Shown: piece after piece, positions 16,770-26,255 of the stretch
Layout: each line of letters opens with the position of its first letter
Numbering within the stretch: position 1 is the first letter of the stretch
NCBI GenBank assembly: GCA_964440115.1
Contig: CAYTPV010000001.1
Span: forward strand, 1-64,000
Direction of reading: 5' to 3'
Length of the DNA: 64,000 nt
From: JAEWWD01 sp964440115
Lineage (GTDB): Bacteria > Bacillota > Clostridia > Christensenellales > CAG-138
Notes under the pieces: model-generated
Seen by the model: the letters and a program-made list of their open reading frames with translations, nothing else
Database searches by the model: none
What the model was told of the DNA's origin: nothing
Made by a program: the position numbers and the translations under genes

Positions 16770-18110
16770 TTATATTGCTTTCCCTGCAAGGCGACGGATG
16801 GCCTCAGCAATCAGCATTGTATCAAAGCGCAGGCTCTGCGCGTCTCGCGATTCGTCGGGCATATGCGCCTGCGAAATTCCACCCTCCGGTTCTACACCAA
16901 AGGCGGCGGCGTTTGCAAAATAGCGTGCGTACGTACCGCCGCTGATGGTGCACGGCTGTGCCTTTTTGCCTGCCGCGTCCTCGTAGACAGAGAGTAGCGT
17001 CGAAACGAGTTCGCACTGCGGGTCCAGCAGATACCCTTTCGCCACCTTCTGATAGGTCCGTGAAAACCCAATCTTTGAAAAGGCTTCATCCTGCGCAAAA
17101 AGCACCTGCTCTGCCGACAGCCCTAACGGAAAGCGGCAATCCAGCGTTATGGATACGTCCGTCCCGCTCCATACGAGCATGGTCGGCGAAAGTGTGAGAC
17201 GGCCGGACGCATCCTCAAAATCCAACCCAAAGCCCTCTCCGTGTTGGTCGAATTTGAGCAAAGCCGCAAGGGACGAGGCGACATCTTGATCCTCTGCGCA
17301 AAGCGGCTGCTGTGCGAGCGCGTATAGGAGTGCGCTCAGCGCGTTTTGCGCATCCTTGGGACGCGCCCCGTGCCCGCCGCGGCCAATTGCGATAAGTTGG
17401 TTTGCCTGTGCCACAACTGTGACATTATTTTCAGCCGCAACCGATACTGGCTGAAACGGCAATAATGCTGCCGCCTCGCCCGGAATCACGTTGGGCGCAG
17501 TGCCGCAGGCGATGCGCAGCGAGCTGCCAGAGAGCCTTCTTGTGTAGGTCGTATGTCCAATGTTCTTTTCCGAATTGACAACAGGGTAGCGGCTGTCCGG
17601 CGTAAACGACAGCGTCGGCTCCGGTTCTGTTTGCTTATATCGCCTGATACAGCTTTTGCCGCGCTCTTCATCACAGCCAAAAAAGACCCTGATTTTGCGC
17701 CGAAGCGGGATTCCCGCTTCTTTTAGGGCATAGAGCGCATATAGCGAGCAAAGCGCAGGGCCTTTGTCGTCCAGCACGCCTCGTCCGATCAATCGTCCGT
17801 CACGCTCTGTAAGTGCAAAAGGTGGAGTTGTCCAGCCCGGCCCGGCAGGTACGACATCCAGATGCGTCAGTATCATGAGCATCTCCTCGCCTTCGCCGTA
17901 ATCAACGACGCCGCAATAGCCATCGAGTGAACGGGCGGAAAAGCCAAGCTGCCGCGCAAGCGAAAGTACATATTCCAACGCCTCATGAAGAGGCCCGCCC
18001 AGCGGCATGCCGGGTTCGGGCGTACCGCACGATATGCTCGGAATGGATACCAGTGCGCGCAGATGCCTTATCAATTCAGGGTATTCCCGATCTATCACTT
18101 CATTGATCAT
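16770..18110 (-). CDS. M20 family metallopeptidase, PepV-like
   Basis: A dipeptidase-like zinc hydrolase of about 446 aa. It has LTHLDVVPAG (first metal His and Asp), DDKGP (bridging Asp), DEERG (catalytic Glu and metal Glu), TPDSRYP and a C-terminal QAHMPDE histidine. The start is uncertain: ATG 18110 gives the usual PepV N terminus, while an in-frame ATG at 18203 lies 12 bases after a predicted transcription start and adds 31 atypical residues. An operator palindrome and TATAAT box stand upstream. It is monocistronic, convergent with the DAO gene. In context it may trim amide- or peptide-linked substrates of the neighbouring pathway. Confidence 0.88.
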   Translation of the reverse strand: MINEVIDREYPELIRHLRALVSIPSISCGTPEPGMPLGGPLHEALEYVLSLARQLGFSARSLDGYCGVVDYGEGEEMLMILTHLDVVPAGPGWTTPPFALTERDGRLIGRGVLDDKGPALCSLYALYALKEAGIPLRRKIRVFFGCDEERGKSCIRRYKQTEPEPTLSFTPDSRYPVVNSEKNIGHTTYTRRLSGSSLRIACGTAPNVIPGEAAALLPFQPVSVAAENNVTVVAQANQLIAIGRGGHGARPKDAQNALSALLYALAQQPLCAEDQDVASSLAALLKFDQHGEGFGLDFEDASGRLTLSPTMLVWSGTDVSITLDCRFPLGLSAEQVLFAQDEAFSKIGFSRTYQKVAKGYLLDPQCELVSTLLSVYEDAAGKKAQPCTISGGTYARYFANAAAFGVEPEGGISQAHMPDESRDAQSLRFDTMLIAEAIRRLAGKAI

Positions 18111-18222
18111 AGGCTGATAGGTTGTCCTCCGCATCAAAAAAAGCAAAGAAGTAAGCTGTATATTCTGCAGCCCCTGCCGCAGGGTATGCTCTTTCTCCCC
18201 CATGCAGTTTGCTCACATATTC

Positions 18223-18279
18223 ATTATAGGGTATATGAACTCAAATTTAATAATGCAAAATGTACTTGCACATATGTGC
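18223..18279 (-). promoter_or_regulatory. Operator palindrome and -10 box for the M20 gene
   Basis: GCACATATGTGC at 18268-18279 is a perfect 12-base palindrome. Read on the minus strand it is preceded by ATAC, as in copy 1 at 2518 (ATACGCACA). A minus-strand TATAAT (18228-18223) lies about 46 bases from the palindrome centre, almost the spacing in the 2518 and 2829 copies. The rest of the 18280-18620 gap before the ECF genes shows nothing I can support. Confidence 0.65.
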
Positions 18280-18620
18280 GTATCACTCTGAAACTCCCTC
18301 TTTTGCGTGTTTTTGGATTGCACCGCCCATGAAACTTTCATATAATCACGGTATGGTTTTTCCCAATTCCATATCGGCGGCAGCGCCATCAACTTCTGTT
18401 TGACGTTTTTAAACAACTTGTATATCAACCAAAAACCAGTAAGCAGTGTTACACCCCCCATCACCTTAGCGGAATCTGCTAAACCATCGTTGAAAAATAT
18501 GATCATTGAATATGTGTTACTCATCGCATACAGCTCGGCGCGCAAACACTTCCCGTCAACAATACATCTTCCCGCCCCGTAGGCGTTACGGTGGATAATT
18601 TGGTTAGGAGGAAACAGCAA

Positions 18621-19625
18621 ATGGATGGCACCATTCAAACTGTGTCGGCTGTTGTCACGAAGTTCAAGCCGCTCGGCATGACGGCGAAGGGTGCGGCAGC
18701 CGCATATGCAATCGCGCTCGTATACGTTGTCATTATCGTCGTTCTGGGTATTTGGTGGAATAAGCATCTTCCCTCGTCCGTAAACGAGGAAGGCTGGAGC
18801 AGCCGCACCATCGCCCGCATCGCTATATTGACAGCGTTATCCGCTGCGGGCGGGTTTATTACACTGCCCGGAGCAACCAGCATCCGCTTCGATTCTTTGG
18901 CTGGGTATTTTGGCGCGCTGATGTTCGGCTGGCAGGTCGGCGCTGTCGTCGCCATGTTCGGAACATTCTTTTCCAACCTCATGTCCGGATTTTCCGGCTG
19001 GGCGCCGCTCGTCCCCTACTACATGATCAATATGGCGCTCGCGGTCACCTGCTTTGGACTGGCAACGAAAAAATTCGGCAAAGTGCCCGGAATCATCGTC
19101 GGCACATTCGTCAACACGCTCTGCATCGCCCCCTGGCCACTCATGATGGGCTGGGCAATGCTGATTGCGACCATCATCCAGCAGGTGCTCGGCTCTTATG
19201 CAAACTGTCTGCTGGCGGCTCTTGCTTATGCCGCCATCACCGCCGCGCAGACACGCCATCGGTATGAAGAACCCGTGGATGAAGAGGAACTGCGCATCGT
19301 CAACGCCATGCTCGCTGAAGCAGCCAAATCCAAGCCCGGCATCTATGCCGTAAAACAGCCTGCAGAATCAAAACGCTTCACGAAAGGCGCTCTGCTCATA
19401 CTCATGGGCATTTCCCTTGTGCTCATTCAGGCGATGCTGGTGGCTTATACGTACTTCCACGCAAAAAAGGCGCCTGAATTTGCGTTTGCAACTATGCAGG
19501 ATATTCTGAAGATGGTCCAACTCTACTGGGTCAGCCTGCTTGGCGTCGTGATGTTCATCTGCGGGCTTATCCGCTGGGCCATTGGAGCGTCCGGGCACAG
19601 GAAGCCCGTTGAAAAGGAGGCGTAA
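18621..19625 (+). CDS. ECF transporter S component
   Basis: A 334-aa membrane protein. The central part (about 75-215) has the S-component pattern IARIAILTALSAAGGFI ... FDSLAGYFGALMFGWQVGAVVAMFGTF, where the N-terminal Ala-rich helix contacts EcfT. The vitamin-binding S domain is extended by one N-terminal helix and a C-terminal part with two more helices after a charged linker, so it is much longer than the usual 180-200 aa. TTAGGAGG precedes ATG 18621. The EcfA and EcfT genes follow, so this is a dedicated rather than shared-module transporter. The ligand is unknown. Confidence 0.85.
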   Translation: MDGTIQTVSAVVTKFKPLGMTAKGAAAAYAIALVYVVIIVVLGIWWNKHLPSSVNEEGWSSRTIARIAILTALSAAGGFITLPGATSIRFDSLAGYFGALMFGWQVGAVVAMFGTFFSNLMSGFSGWAPLVPYYMINMALAVTCFGLATKKFGKVPGIIVGTFVNTLCIAPWPLMMGWAMLIATIIQQVLGSYANCLLAALAYAAITAAQTRHRYEEPVDEEELRIVNAMLAEAAKSKPGIYAVKQPAESKRFTKGALLILMGISLVLIQAMLVAYTYFHAKKAPEFAFATMQDILKMVQLYWVSLLGVVMFICGLIRWAIGASGHRKPVEKEA

Positions 19626-19629
19626 TTGA

Positions 19630-21348
19630 ATGGAAGACCCAATCATTCGCATAGAAAACGTCAATTTCGTATATGACGGCAGTCATCGCCGCGCGATTGC
19701 GGATATCAATCTGGAAGTGCACAAAGGCGAGTTCCTTGTTATCACGGGCCCCACCGGCGCGGGAAAAAGTACGCTCTGCCAGTGCCTCAACGGTATCATT
19801 CCGCACTTTACGCAAGGGGTTATGACCGGCAGCATCAATGTCGTCGGCATGAATACGCGTGAGCATCCCGTATACGAGATGGCGCCGCACATCGGCCTTG
19901 TGTTTCAGGACGCGGATGCGCAGCTCTTCGGCATGACGGTTGAGGAGGATATCGTATTCGGCCCAAGCAACCTCGGGTACGATTATGAGACCTGCATGAG
20001 CCGTATCAACAAAGCGTTAAAGGATCTTCACATTGAGCACCTGCGCGAGCGCAAGCCGCAGGAGCTCTCCGGCGGGCAGAAGCAGTCCGTCGCCATCAGC
20101 GGGGTATATGCCATGCTGCCGGATATCATCATATTCGACGAGCCAACGAGCATGCTCGACCCCTGGGGCAAGCAGAACGTATTCTCAATCATTAAGGATA
20201 TCAACAAGGTCTACGGAATCTCGATCGTGCTCGTGGAGCACGAAATGAACCACATCGCAAAATACGCAGACCGCGTCTGTGTGATGGATCGCGGTAAAAT
20301 CGTACTGTGCGGATCGACACAGGAGGTGTTCTCGAAGACCGCCCGCCTTGCAGAACTTGGCATGAATGTTCCGCAGGCGATCGAGCTTGGCAATCTGCTC
20401 AAAGAGGATGGCATTATACAGGATGTGCCGCTCTCGGCCGACGCCTTGATCGAGCAGCTGCAAGCTCTACCGGAAATGTACCCCGTGCCTCGAAGCATCT
20501 TAGCGGCCTCCGCCTCCTCAGCTTGTGGGCAACCCATTATCGAGGCTAAAAACCTGCAGTTCAGCTATCTAGGCGAAGGCAACCAGCTCGACAGCGTATC
20601 CGTCTCCTTTCAAAAGGGCGATTTTGCGGCAGTCATCGGCCAGAACGGCGCAGGCAAGACAACGCTCATGCGCAGTATCATAGGGCTTTTAAAGCCGCAG
20701 TCCGGCGAAATACTCGTACTCGGACGCGACATACGAGAGAACACCGTCGCAGAACTCTCTGCAACCGTAGGCTATGTATTCCAGAACCCGGATGAACAGA
20801 TATTCACCGACAGCGTTCTTGATGAGCTGAATTTCGGACCGGATAATCTGGGCCGTTCCCGTCAGGATAGTTCTCCGCTCGTTCAGGAAGTACTCAACGA
20901 AGTCGGTCTCTCGCATTATCAGAACACGTGGCCCAAATATCTTTCAAAAGGCGAACGTCAGCGCCTGAGTATGGGCGCAATCATCACCATGAACCCCGAA
21001 GTGATCATCGTGGACGAACCGACGACAGGTCAGGATTGGCGGGAGACTCTTTGGATTATGGATCTTTTGAAAAAGATGAACGAACGCGGAAAAACGATAC
21101 TCATCATCACGCACAATATGGAGATCGTGAACCGCTACTGCAATCGCGTGCTCGTTATGCGCGGCGGAAAGGTGATTTTGGACGGTGCACCACGGGATGT
21201 CTTTACGCAGACCGAAACGCTCAAGACAGCGTATGTGGAGCCCACAGATATCATGAAGATCGCGCAGGCTCTGCCTTACATACCGGATAATGTTGTATCC
21301 GTTGCGGAATTCTACGATTGCTTTACGGCAGTCAGAAAAGGAGCGTAG
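19630..21348 (+). CDS. ECF transporter ATPase, fused EcfA1-EcfA2
   Basis: A 572-aa protein with two complete NBDs. The first has Walker A GPTGAGKST, Q loop VFQDADAQLFG, LSGGQKQS and IIIFDEPTSMLD. The second has GQNGAGKTT, VFQNPDEQIFTDSV, LSKGERQR and VIIVDEPTTGQD. The Q-loop QD/QNPD-E/D-xQ-F form is specific to ECF/Cbi ATPases. AAAAGGAGG precedes the ATG, four bases after the S gene stop. Confidence 0.93.
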   Translation: MEDPIIRIENVNFVYDGSHRRAIADINLEVHKGEFLVITGPTGAGKSTLCQCLNGIIPHFTQGVMTGSINVVGMNTREHPVYEMAPHIGLVFQDADAQLFGMTVEEDIVFGPSNLGYDYETCMSRINKALKDLHIEHLRERKPQELSGGQKQSVAISGVYAMLPDIIIFDEPTSMLDPWGKQNVFSIIKDINKVYGISIVLVEHEMNHIAKYADRVCVMDRGKIVLCGSTQEVFSKTARLAELGMNVPQAIELGNLLKEDGIIQDVPLSADALIEQLQALPEMYPVPRSILAASASSACGQPIIEAKNLQFSYLGEGNQLDSVSVSFQKGDFAAVIGQNGAGKTTLMRSIIGLLKPQSGEILVLGRDIRENTVAELSATVGYVFQNPDEQIFTDSVLDELNFGPDNLGRSRQDSSPLVQEVLNEVGLSHYQNTWPKYLSKGERQRLSMGAIITMNPEVIIVDEPTTGQDWRETLWIMDLLKKMNERGKTILIITHNMEIVNRYCNRVLVMRGGKVILDGAPRDVFTQTETLKTAYVEPTDIMKIAQALPYIPDNVVSVAEFYDCFTAVRKGA

Positions 21349-21351
21349 CGT

Positions 21352-22167
21352 ATGCTGGTCGATTACAGAAAACTCGATACCTGGGTGCATCGTCTGAACC
21401 CAAAGGTATCCATGCTGTGCGTGCTGTTCGCGATCATCGCGTCGATCGTTTGGACAAACGTGATCTGTCTGGCAGTCCTTACGCTCGCGCTCTACCTCAT
21501 CGGCGTGAGCTGCCGCTTCCCCTGGAAACAGATTGCGTGGTTTCTGAAGTTCGCACTGGCTGCATCCTTGCTCATACTTGTCATTCAGGCGTTCACTTCT
21601 GATGAAAGCCTCGTCAAAACAGAGTGGATACGCAAAACCACGCTGTTTTATATACTCCCGGGGCAAGAGGGCGGCGTTAAGCTCGGGGGCGTGCTCTATG
21701 GAATAGCCTGCTGCCTGAAAATTTATATGGTGGTGTTCGCAATAGCGATACTCGGCTTTACGGTTCCGCCTTCCGAGTTTGTACGCGGGCTTGGAACGCT
21801 GCCGTTCGCTTCCAAACAGCTTACATTTATATTTTCGACCGCGTGGCGCTTTATCCCGATCATTCAGGCACAGGCGATTAACCTCATGAACGCGCAAAAG
21901 ACACGCGGCATGGAAATGGAAAAAGGAAGCCTTGCCTCTAAGCTCAAGAAAATGATGCGCATTGTTACACCGCTACTATCCAACTCCCTCGAAATCGGTT
22001 CGGATGTCGCGCTGACAATGGAAGCGCGCGGATTTGGGGCAACCAAAAAGTCCAAATTTGTGCGTCCGGGCAAGATGAGTACAGGCGCTATCGCTTCTTG
22101 CATTGTCATCGTCGTGCTCATAGGCGCACTGATTTACACGGCGTCTATCGGCATAGGGGTAATGTAA
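21352..22167 (+). CDS. ecfT: ECF transporter transmembrane component EcfT
   Basis: A 271-aa membrane protein with four to five hydrophobic segments. The two diagnostic Ala-Arg-Gly coupling motifs are present as AQKTRGME and TMEARGFG on cytoplasmic helices. It starts three bases after the fused ATPase gene, completing the importer. C-terminal TM segment ends at the stop. Confidence 0.92.
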   Translation: MLVDYRKLDTWVHRLNPKVSMLCVLFAIIASIVWTNVICLAVLTLALYLIGVSCRFPWKQIAWFLKFALAASLLILVIQAFTSDESLVKTEWIRKTTLFYILPGQEGGVKLGGVLYGIACCLKIYMVVFAIAILGFTVPPSEFVRGLGTLPFASKQLTFIFSTAWRFIPIIQAQAINLMNAQKTRGMEMEKGSLASKLKKMMRIVTPLLSNSLEIGSDVALTMEARGFGATKKSKFVRPGKMSTGAIASCIVIVVLIGALIYTASIGIGVM

Positions 22168-22168
22168 C

Positions 22169-23056
22169 GTGGCGCGCATATTGGTACTGGGCGCGGCAGC
22201 GATGGATACGGTCGTCCATGTAAACGCATTTCCCAAAACGGACGATATCGTTTACCCGAACGAAGTGCTGCGCGTCCCCGGAGGCTCCGCCGCGAATGTC
22301 GCCGTCGCGCTCGCGCGGCTTGGCACCGATGTTTCGTTCCTTGGCACGATCGGGGCGGATGCAGACGGGCAGGCTATAGCACAGGCCTTTCACACTGAGC
22401 GCGTCGATACAACCCACCTCATCCGTATCCCGGACGGGCGCACGGCAGGCGCGTTCATCGCCGTCAACAGCAAAGGCGAGCGTGTCATGTATTCGCTCGG
22501 CGGGGACGCAGTCTATACGGACATTTCGCAGCTGACCGGCATCGATTTCACCGCTGACGCGCTTTATATCGCTGAAGCATTCTCTGATATCGGCGTATCT
22601 GCAGCAAAGAGGGTACGCGAATGCGGCGGGAAAGTGTTTTTCGCTCCCGGCGGAGTCATGTGCAGCTATGGTCTTGAAGAATTGCGCCCGCTCATAGCAT
22701 GCAGCGACGCCATGTTCGTGAGCCTTGCGGAACTATCTGCGCTCACCGGACAGCGGGAAACCGCAGCAGGTTCGGCTAAACTGCTTGCTGCGGGAACGAC
22801 AGCCGTTATCATAACGCAGGGGTCACGCGGCGCAAGCATGCACACACAGGACGGTTCCTTATTCGTTGAGGCAAATGCGGCAAAGGCTGTAGACACAACA
22901 GGCGCCGGCGACGCGTTTGCGGGTGCATATCTGTTTTCTGAACTGCGCGGAGACGAACCTTTTAAGCGCCTTGCATTTGCCAATCGTTGTGCGACGTTTG
23001 CGGTAACGCGATTGGGCGCACGCACCAGCCCAAGGCTAAGTGAAATCAAACAGTGA
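22169..23056 (+). CDS. PfkB-family carbohydrate/nucleoside kinase
   Basis: A 295-aa ribokinase-like protein. The N-terminal GGSAANVAVALARLG motif binds the sugar and the C-terminal DTTGAGDAFAGAY carries the catalytic Asp and anion hole. The start is GTG 22169, right after the ecfT stop, so it is probably in the ECF operon. PfkB enzymes phosphorylate sugars, nucleosides, hydroxymethylpyrimidine and similar imported molecules. Here it could trap the ECF ligand. Substrate undetermined. Confidence 0.9.
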   Translation: MARILVLGAAAMDTVVHVNAFPKTDDIVYPNEVLRVPGGSAANVAVALARLGTDVSFLGTIGADADGQAIAQAFHTERVDTTHLIRIPDGRTAGAFIAVNSKGERVMYSLGGDAVYTDISQLTGIDFTADALYIAEAFSDIGVSAAKRVRECGGKVFFAPGGVMCSYGLEELRPLIACSDAMFVSLAELSALTGQRETAAGSAKLLAAGTTAVIITQGSRGASMHTQDGSLFVEANAAKAVDTTGAGDAFAGAYLFSELRGDEPFKRLAFANRCATFAVTRLGARTSPRLSEIKQ

Positions 23057-23080
23057 TATCATCAATCAGTCTAAAACCAA

Positions 23081-23110
23081 TCACCCTCTGCGCAATTGCG
23101 CAGAGGGTGA
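23081..23110. terminator. Convergent hairpin between PfkB and RimK genes
   Basis: A 30-base perfect palindrome (TCACCCTCTGCGCAA and its complement) lies between two convergent genes. It lacks a long T tract on either side, so it may act as a barrier hairpin rather than a classical terminator. Confidence 0.5.
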
Positions 23111-23193
23111 TGTATTCATGCGGGAATAAAACTTTAGACGATTAGGTTGCGGCTCAAACCCCACGGGGGCTTACTGATCTTTCAATGTCTCGC

Positions 23194-24045
23194 CTATACC
23201 ATCAGCGAAACGATTTCGTTCGCAATATCCACATCCGTCACGCAGGACAATCCCTGCCAGCCCGGGCAGCCGTTCACCTCGGTCACATAAGTCTCCCCCG
23301 CTTCGGAAACGAGCAGATCCACCCCCGCAACCGCCGCACCGACAGTCTGTGCAGCTCTGAGCGCGAGCTCTTCCTCATAGGCTGTAAGCACATATGGCTG
23401 CGCGGTCCCTCCGCGTGAAATATTCGCCCGCCAGTCTTTGCCCGTGCGCTTCATGGAAGCAATCACACGCTCTTTGATCACAAACGCGCGGATATCGCTG
23501 TTTCCGCTCGGAATAAACTGCTGCAGGTACAATACGCCGCACATCGCCGCTATGCCGGTAAACGCTTCCTCAGCCTCTTCTCTGTTCTGCAGCCGCAGCA
23601 ATCCATTTCCGCAGGAACCGAACAGCGGTTTATACACGACGTCCCCGCCAAGCACATCAAACGCGCGCATCGCAGCCGCGGCGCTTTCGCAGCAGATCGT
23701 CGGCGGTACGGGCAATCCCGCTTCATACAGCAAGGCAGTCGTGAGATATTTATCGACGGTCCTTTCAATCGTCTTCGGGGAATTGACACAATACAAACCG
23801 GATCGTTCCATCGCGTAGAGCGCATCCATGCGGTAAATCACCTGTTCGAGTGATCCTGACGGAATCCCCCGGATGATAAGCCCGTCATATCCGCTCATCT
23901 CTGATACCGCGCCGCTTACGCCGGGCGTGCTGACAAGCGCGCTGACTGTTAAAAAGTCAGCCGCCGCGCCGCGCTTTTCGAACGCAAGCAATAGCTGCTC
24001 GCAATGCCAGCCGCGTGCCGTGCCGAGTACGGCAAAGCGCTTCAT
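23194..24045 (-). CDS. RimK-type ATP-grasp ligase (MptN-like candidate)
   Basis: A 283-aa ATP-grasp protein. Visible are NSPKTIERTVDKYLTTALL (typical RimK lid start), VVYKPLFGSCGNGL (ATP-binding loop), YLQQFIP, DIRAFVI, and EVNGCPGWQG near the end, which holds the metal-binding Glu-x-Asn. RimK ligases add glutamate or similar amino acids to a carboxylate. In methylotrophs a RimK-type gene beside mch is needed for methanopterin/methylofuran metabolism, and archaeal MptN glutamylates H4MPT. ATG 24045 overlaps the fhcC stop (ATGA) with GGGAGGA upstream. It is the last gene of the fhc operon. The cofactor-glutamylation role is inference. Confidence 0.8.
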   Translation of the reverse strand: MKRFAVLGTARGWHCEQLLLAFEKRGAAADFLTVSALVSTPGVSGAVSEMSGYDGLIIRGIPSGSLEQVIYRMDALYAMERSGLYCVNSPKTIERTVDKYLTTALLYEAGLPVPPTICCESAAAAMRAFDVLGGDVVYKPLFGSCGNGLLRLQNREEAEEAFTGIAAMCGVLYLQQFIPSGNSDIRAFVIKERVIASMKRTGKDWRANISRGGTAQPYVLTAYEEELALRAAQTVGAAVAGVDLLVSEAGETYVTEVNGCPGWQGLSCVTDVDIANEIVSLMV

Positions 24046-24779
24046 ACCCGTCCTCCCGCAAATACAAAGAGTTCCCCTTTGCAAAGCCCGGCAGCATCGC
24101 CGCGAAACCGCGTGAATATGCCGCCGACCCAACCTTCCGGCAGAGTTATTCCCCGCTTCATCAGTTCATGAAATAGCAGCCGCAAAAATACCAAATCCAC
24201 GCTCGCCGCCTGCGAAAACCCGCCCGGTACGAATGCTTCAGCAGGTAATATTACCGTACCGCGCGACATACCCCTTGCAAGCTGATCGGGATATGCGACC
24301 CCGCCGGTGAGCAGTATGGTTCCGCCGCGCATCTGTGTGCCGATTTGTCCTTCCGAAATTCCTTCAACAACGACCATTCCGCGGCGCATGCTGTGCGCCA
24401 GTCCGTCCTCCGCTGTCCCCGCAATCACAGCAAAGCCGTTTTGCATCTCCCTACAAGCGTTCTTGCCCGCACTGCCGCGTATCGTCAGTTTGCCGCCCTC
24501 CATACGAGCGCCCGCGCCTGCACCAACGGAGGATTCAGCCGTAATCATACCCTCGCGCAATCCGGCCCCGGTGTTGATCGCAAGGCGCAGATCACCGCGC
24601 AATGTCAGCCCTTCTTCCCCATCGGTTGAAACCTCAAATAGCTCCGACACCGGGACGCTGCTTCTGCCATATCTCAGCTTCGCATGTCTGATGTCATCCG
24701 CATCCGCTAAAGCAATCGCTGAAAGCGGTTCCAAGTCGAGCAGCGTTTCAAGAGGCCGCTTCGATGTCAGTGTGCTCAT
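24042..24779 (-). CDS. fhcC: Formylmethanofuran dehydrogenase/hydrolase subunit C
   Basis: A 245-aa protein built of Gly-rich repeats (GAGARMEGGKLTIRG, GLAHSMRRGMVVVEG, QIGTQMRGGTILLTG) typical of the right-handed beta-helix shared by FmdC/FwdC and the GltB C-terminal domain. In the Fhc complex it holds the A and B subunits together. It starts three bases after fhcA and overlaps rimK. Strand order in the operon is D-B-A-C-rimK. Confidence 0.88.
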   Translation of the reverse strand: MSTLTSKRPLETLLDLEPLSAIALADADDIRHAKLRYGRSSVPVSELFEVSTDGEEGLTLRGDLRLAINTGAGLREGMITAESSVGAGAGARMEGGKLTIRGSAGKNACREMQNGFAVIAGTAEDGLAHSMRRGMVVVEGISEGQIGTQMRGGTILLTGGVAYPDQLARGMSRGTVILPAEAFVPGGFSQAASVDLVFLRLLFHELMKRGITLPEGWVGGIFTRFRGDAAGLCKGELFVFAGGRV

Positions 24780-24782
24780 GAA

Positions 24783-26255
24783 TTACGCCTCCTCACGCAA
24801 CACGCGGTGTTCACTGAAAAACTGCGCTCCGGGGTGCGTATGATCAACCGGCATGCTCACCATATCCTGCACAAGCCTTTCTATACGTTTTTCATCATAC
24901 GGGCGCTCTGCCGCCGTGAGCACATGTGTCTGCCCCCGAAATACCGCTGCAGGCGAGCCAAATACGCAGCCTTTTTCCGTTTGGTCACGGTAGACCGCGA
25001 CACCGCCGACAGCACCTGCGCCAATATGCCCTCGATTTGAAAGGCCGAGCGCCATAGCAGGGCCGCTGCGGGTAATCTGCGCGATTTCAAATATGGAATA
25101 CTCGCGGCGCAGCCCCGGAACGGCGCTTCTTGAAAGCGCGCCGGGATTGAGTTTCTTGAGTTCCTCAGAGCGGTAATCCGCATCCATCAGCAGACGAATT
25201 AAGTAAGGATATGCGGTAAACGGTCCTCCGTTGGGGTGATCCGTGGTCAAAAAAATGCGTGAAGGGTCGTCCGCAAGCAATAACATCTCAAGACCCGTTA
25301 GAAATTGCGTTGCGCCGACCGCGTTATACGTATTGTATTTGAGCGGCAGAACGCTGAATCCGCCGTCGGCCTCCCACAGTGCGCTTTGGAATCCCGTCTT
25401 GCCCTTGCCCAGCTTTTTCGCAAATTCCGTATCCGCCGTAACACCCGCCGCCGCCCCGAACACCACCGCCCCAACGTCACATGTGATGTTCTTATGTGCG
25501 TTCATCATATTCATCAGCGCCTCGGCAGCCGAGACCATATACCCGTCTTCATTTTGTCGATATCCGTAGAACTGCAGATGTGCAAGATGCAGCCGACTGC
25601 CCTCCGCACGCTTTACCGTTTCTATCACAGACTCACAGGCGTTTGGCCGCCCGAGAAACGGGTGATGCAAATGCAGCGCATGCGGCAGTTTCAATCGGCG
25701 GGCAGCCCCAACCAGACGGTCAATCAGTTTCCTATATGGCAGATCCCCATCTTCCTGTCCTTCGCGCGGATTAATTAATTTCAGCCCCCAACCGCCGGAT
25801 ACGGCGAGAAGCCAGCTTAGATATTCATCGAGCTCATCATCTGCGCCACGCTCCGCAAGCTTCAACAGTACAGGATTTTCGCCCACCCAAGTTAAATTGA
25901 GCGTATCAAGCTTCGGAACCGCGTTTTCTTCCACAATGGTATGCCTCGCTGAAAGCGCAGGCATCGCGGCGTTGACAGCGAGTGTATAGCCCATGCGCGA
26001 ATACGCTTCTCCAAGATGCGTTACAGTCGGCACCAGCGGATTTCCCACATCGCGCAACAGCGGCAGCGGCTCGCCCGCGATATGGCTGTGGATATCAATC
26101 CCGCCGGGCAGCACGATGCACCCCGACGCGTCGTATGTTTCGCAGGCACAAGCGCTTTTTTCAACAATGGCGCCGTCATCTATATAGATATCCTTAACCG
26201 CGCCGTCTATATGGTTGAGAGGATCGAAAACGCGCCCGTTTGCTATCTTTTGCAT
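24783..26255 (-). CDS. fhcA: Formylmethanofuran hydrolase subunit A
   Basis: A 490-aa amidohydrolase-fold protein of the FwdA/FmdA/FhcA family, which hydrolyses formylmethanofuran to formate and methanofuran at a binuclear zinc site. Candidate ligands are all present: H56 and H58 (DIHSH), K159 (WGLKLINP, the carboxylated lysine of the family), H198 or neighbours (HLHHPF), H223/H226 (LHLAHL) and D339 (LTTDHPNGGPF). The length is somewhat below that of archaeal FwdA. Starts 13 bases inside the fhcB end. Active-site completeness argues for a working hydrolase rather than a relic. Confidence 0.92.
   Translation of the reverse strand: MQKIANGRVFDPLNHIDGAVKDIYIDDGAIVEKSACACETYDASGCIVLPGGIDIHSHIAGEPLPLLRDVGNPLVPTVTHLGEAYSRMGYTLAVNAAMPALSARHTIVEENAVPKLDTLNLTWVGENPVLLKLAERGADDELDEYLSWLLAVSGGWGLKLINPREGQEDGDLPYRKLIDRLVGAARRLKLPHALHLHHPFLGRPNACESVIETVKRAEGSRLHLAHLQFYGYRQNEDGYMVSAAEALMNMMNAHKNITCDVGAVVFGAAAGVTADTEFAKKLGKGKTGFQSALWEADGGFSVLPLKYNTYNAVGATQFLTGLEMLLLADDPSRIFLTTDHPNGGPFTAYPYLIRLLMDADYRSEELKKLNPGALSRSAVPGLRREYSIFEIAQITRSGPAMALGLSNRGHIGAGAVGGVAVYRDQTEKGCVFGSPAAVFRGQTHVLTAAERPYDEKRIERLVQDMVSMPVDHTHPGAQFFSEHRVLREEA

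Noticed and set aside
18213..18524. Minus-strand reading frame of about 103 aa with a transmembrane-like N terminus in the gap before the ECF genes
   Set aside because: No ribosome site, it spans the operator palindrome and -10 box of the M20 gene, and I see no family match. It may be a decayed fragment but cannot be supported.
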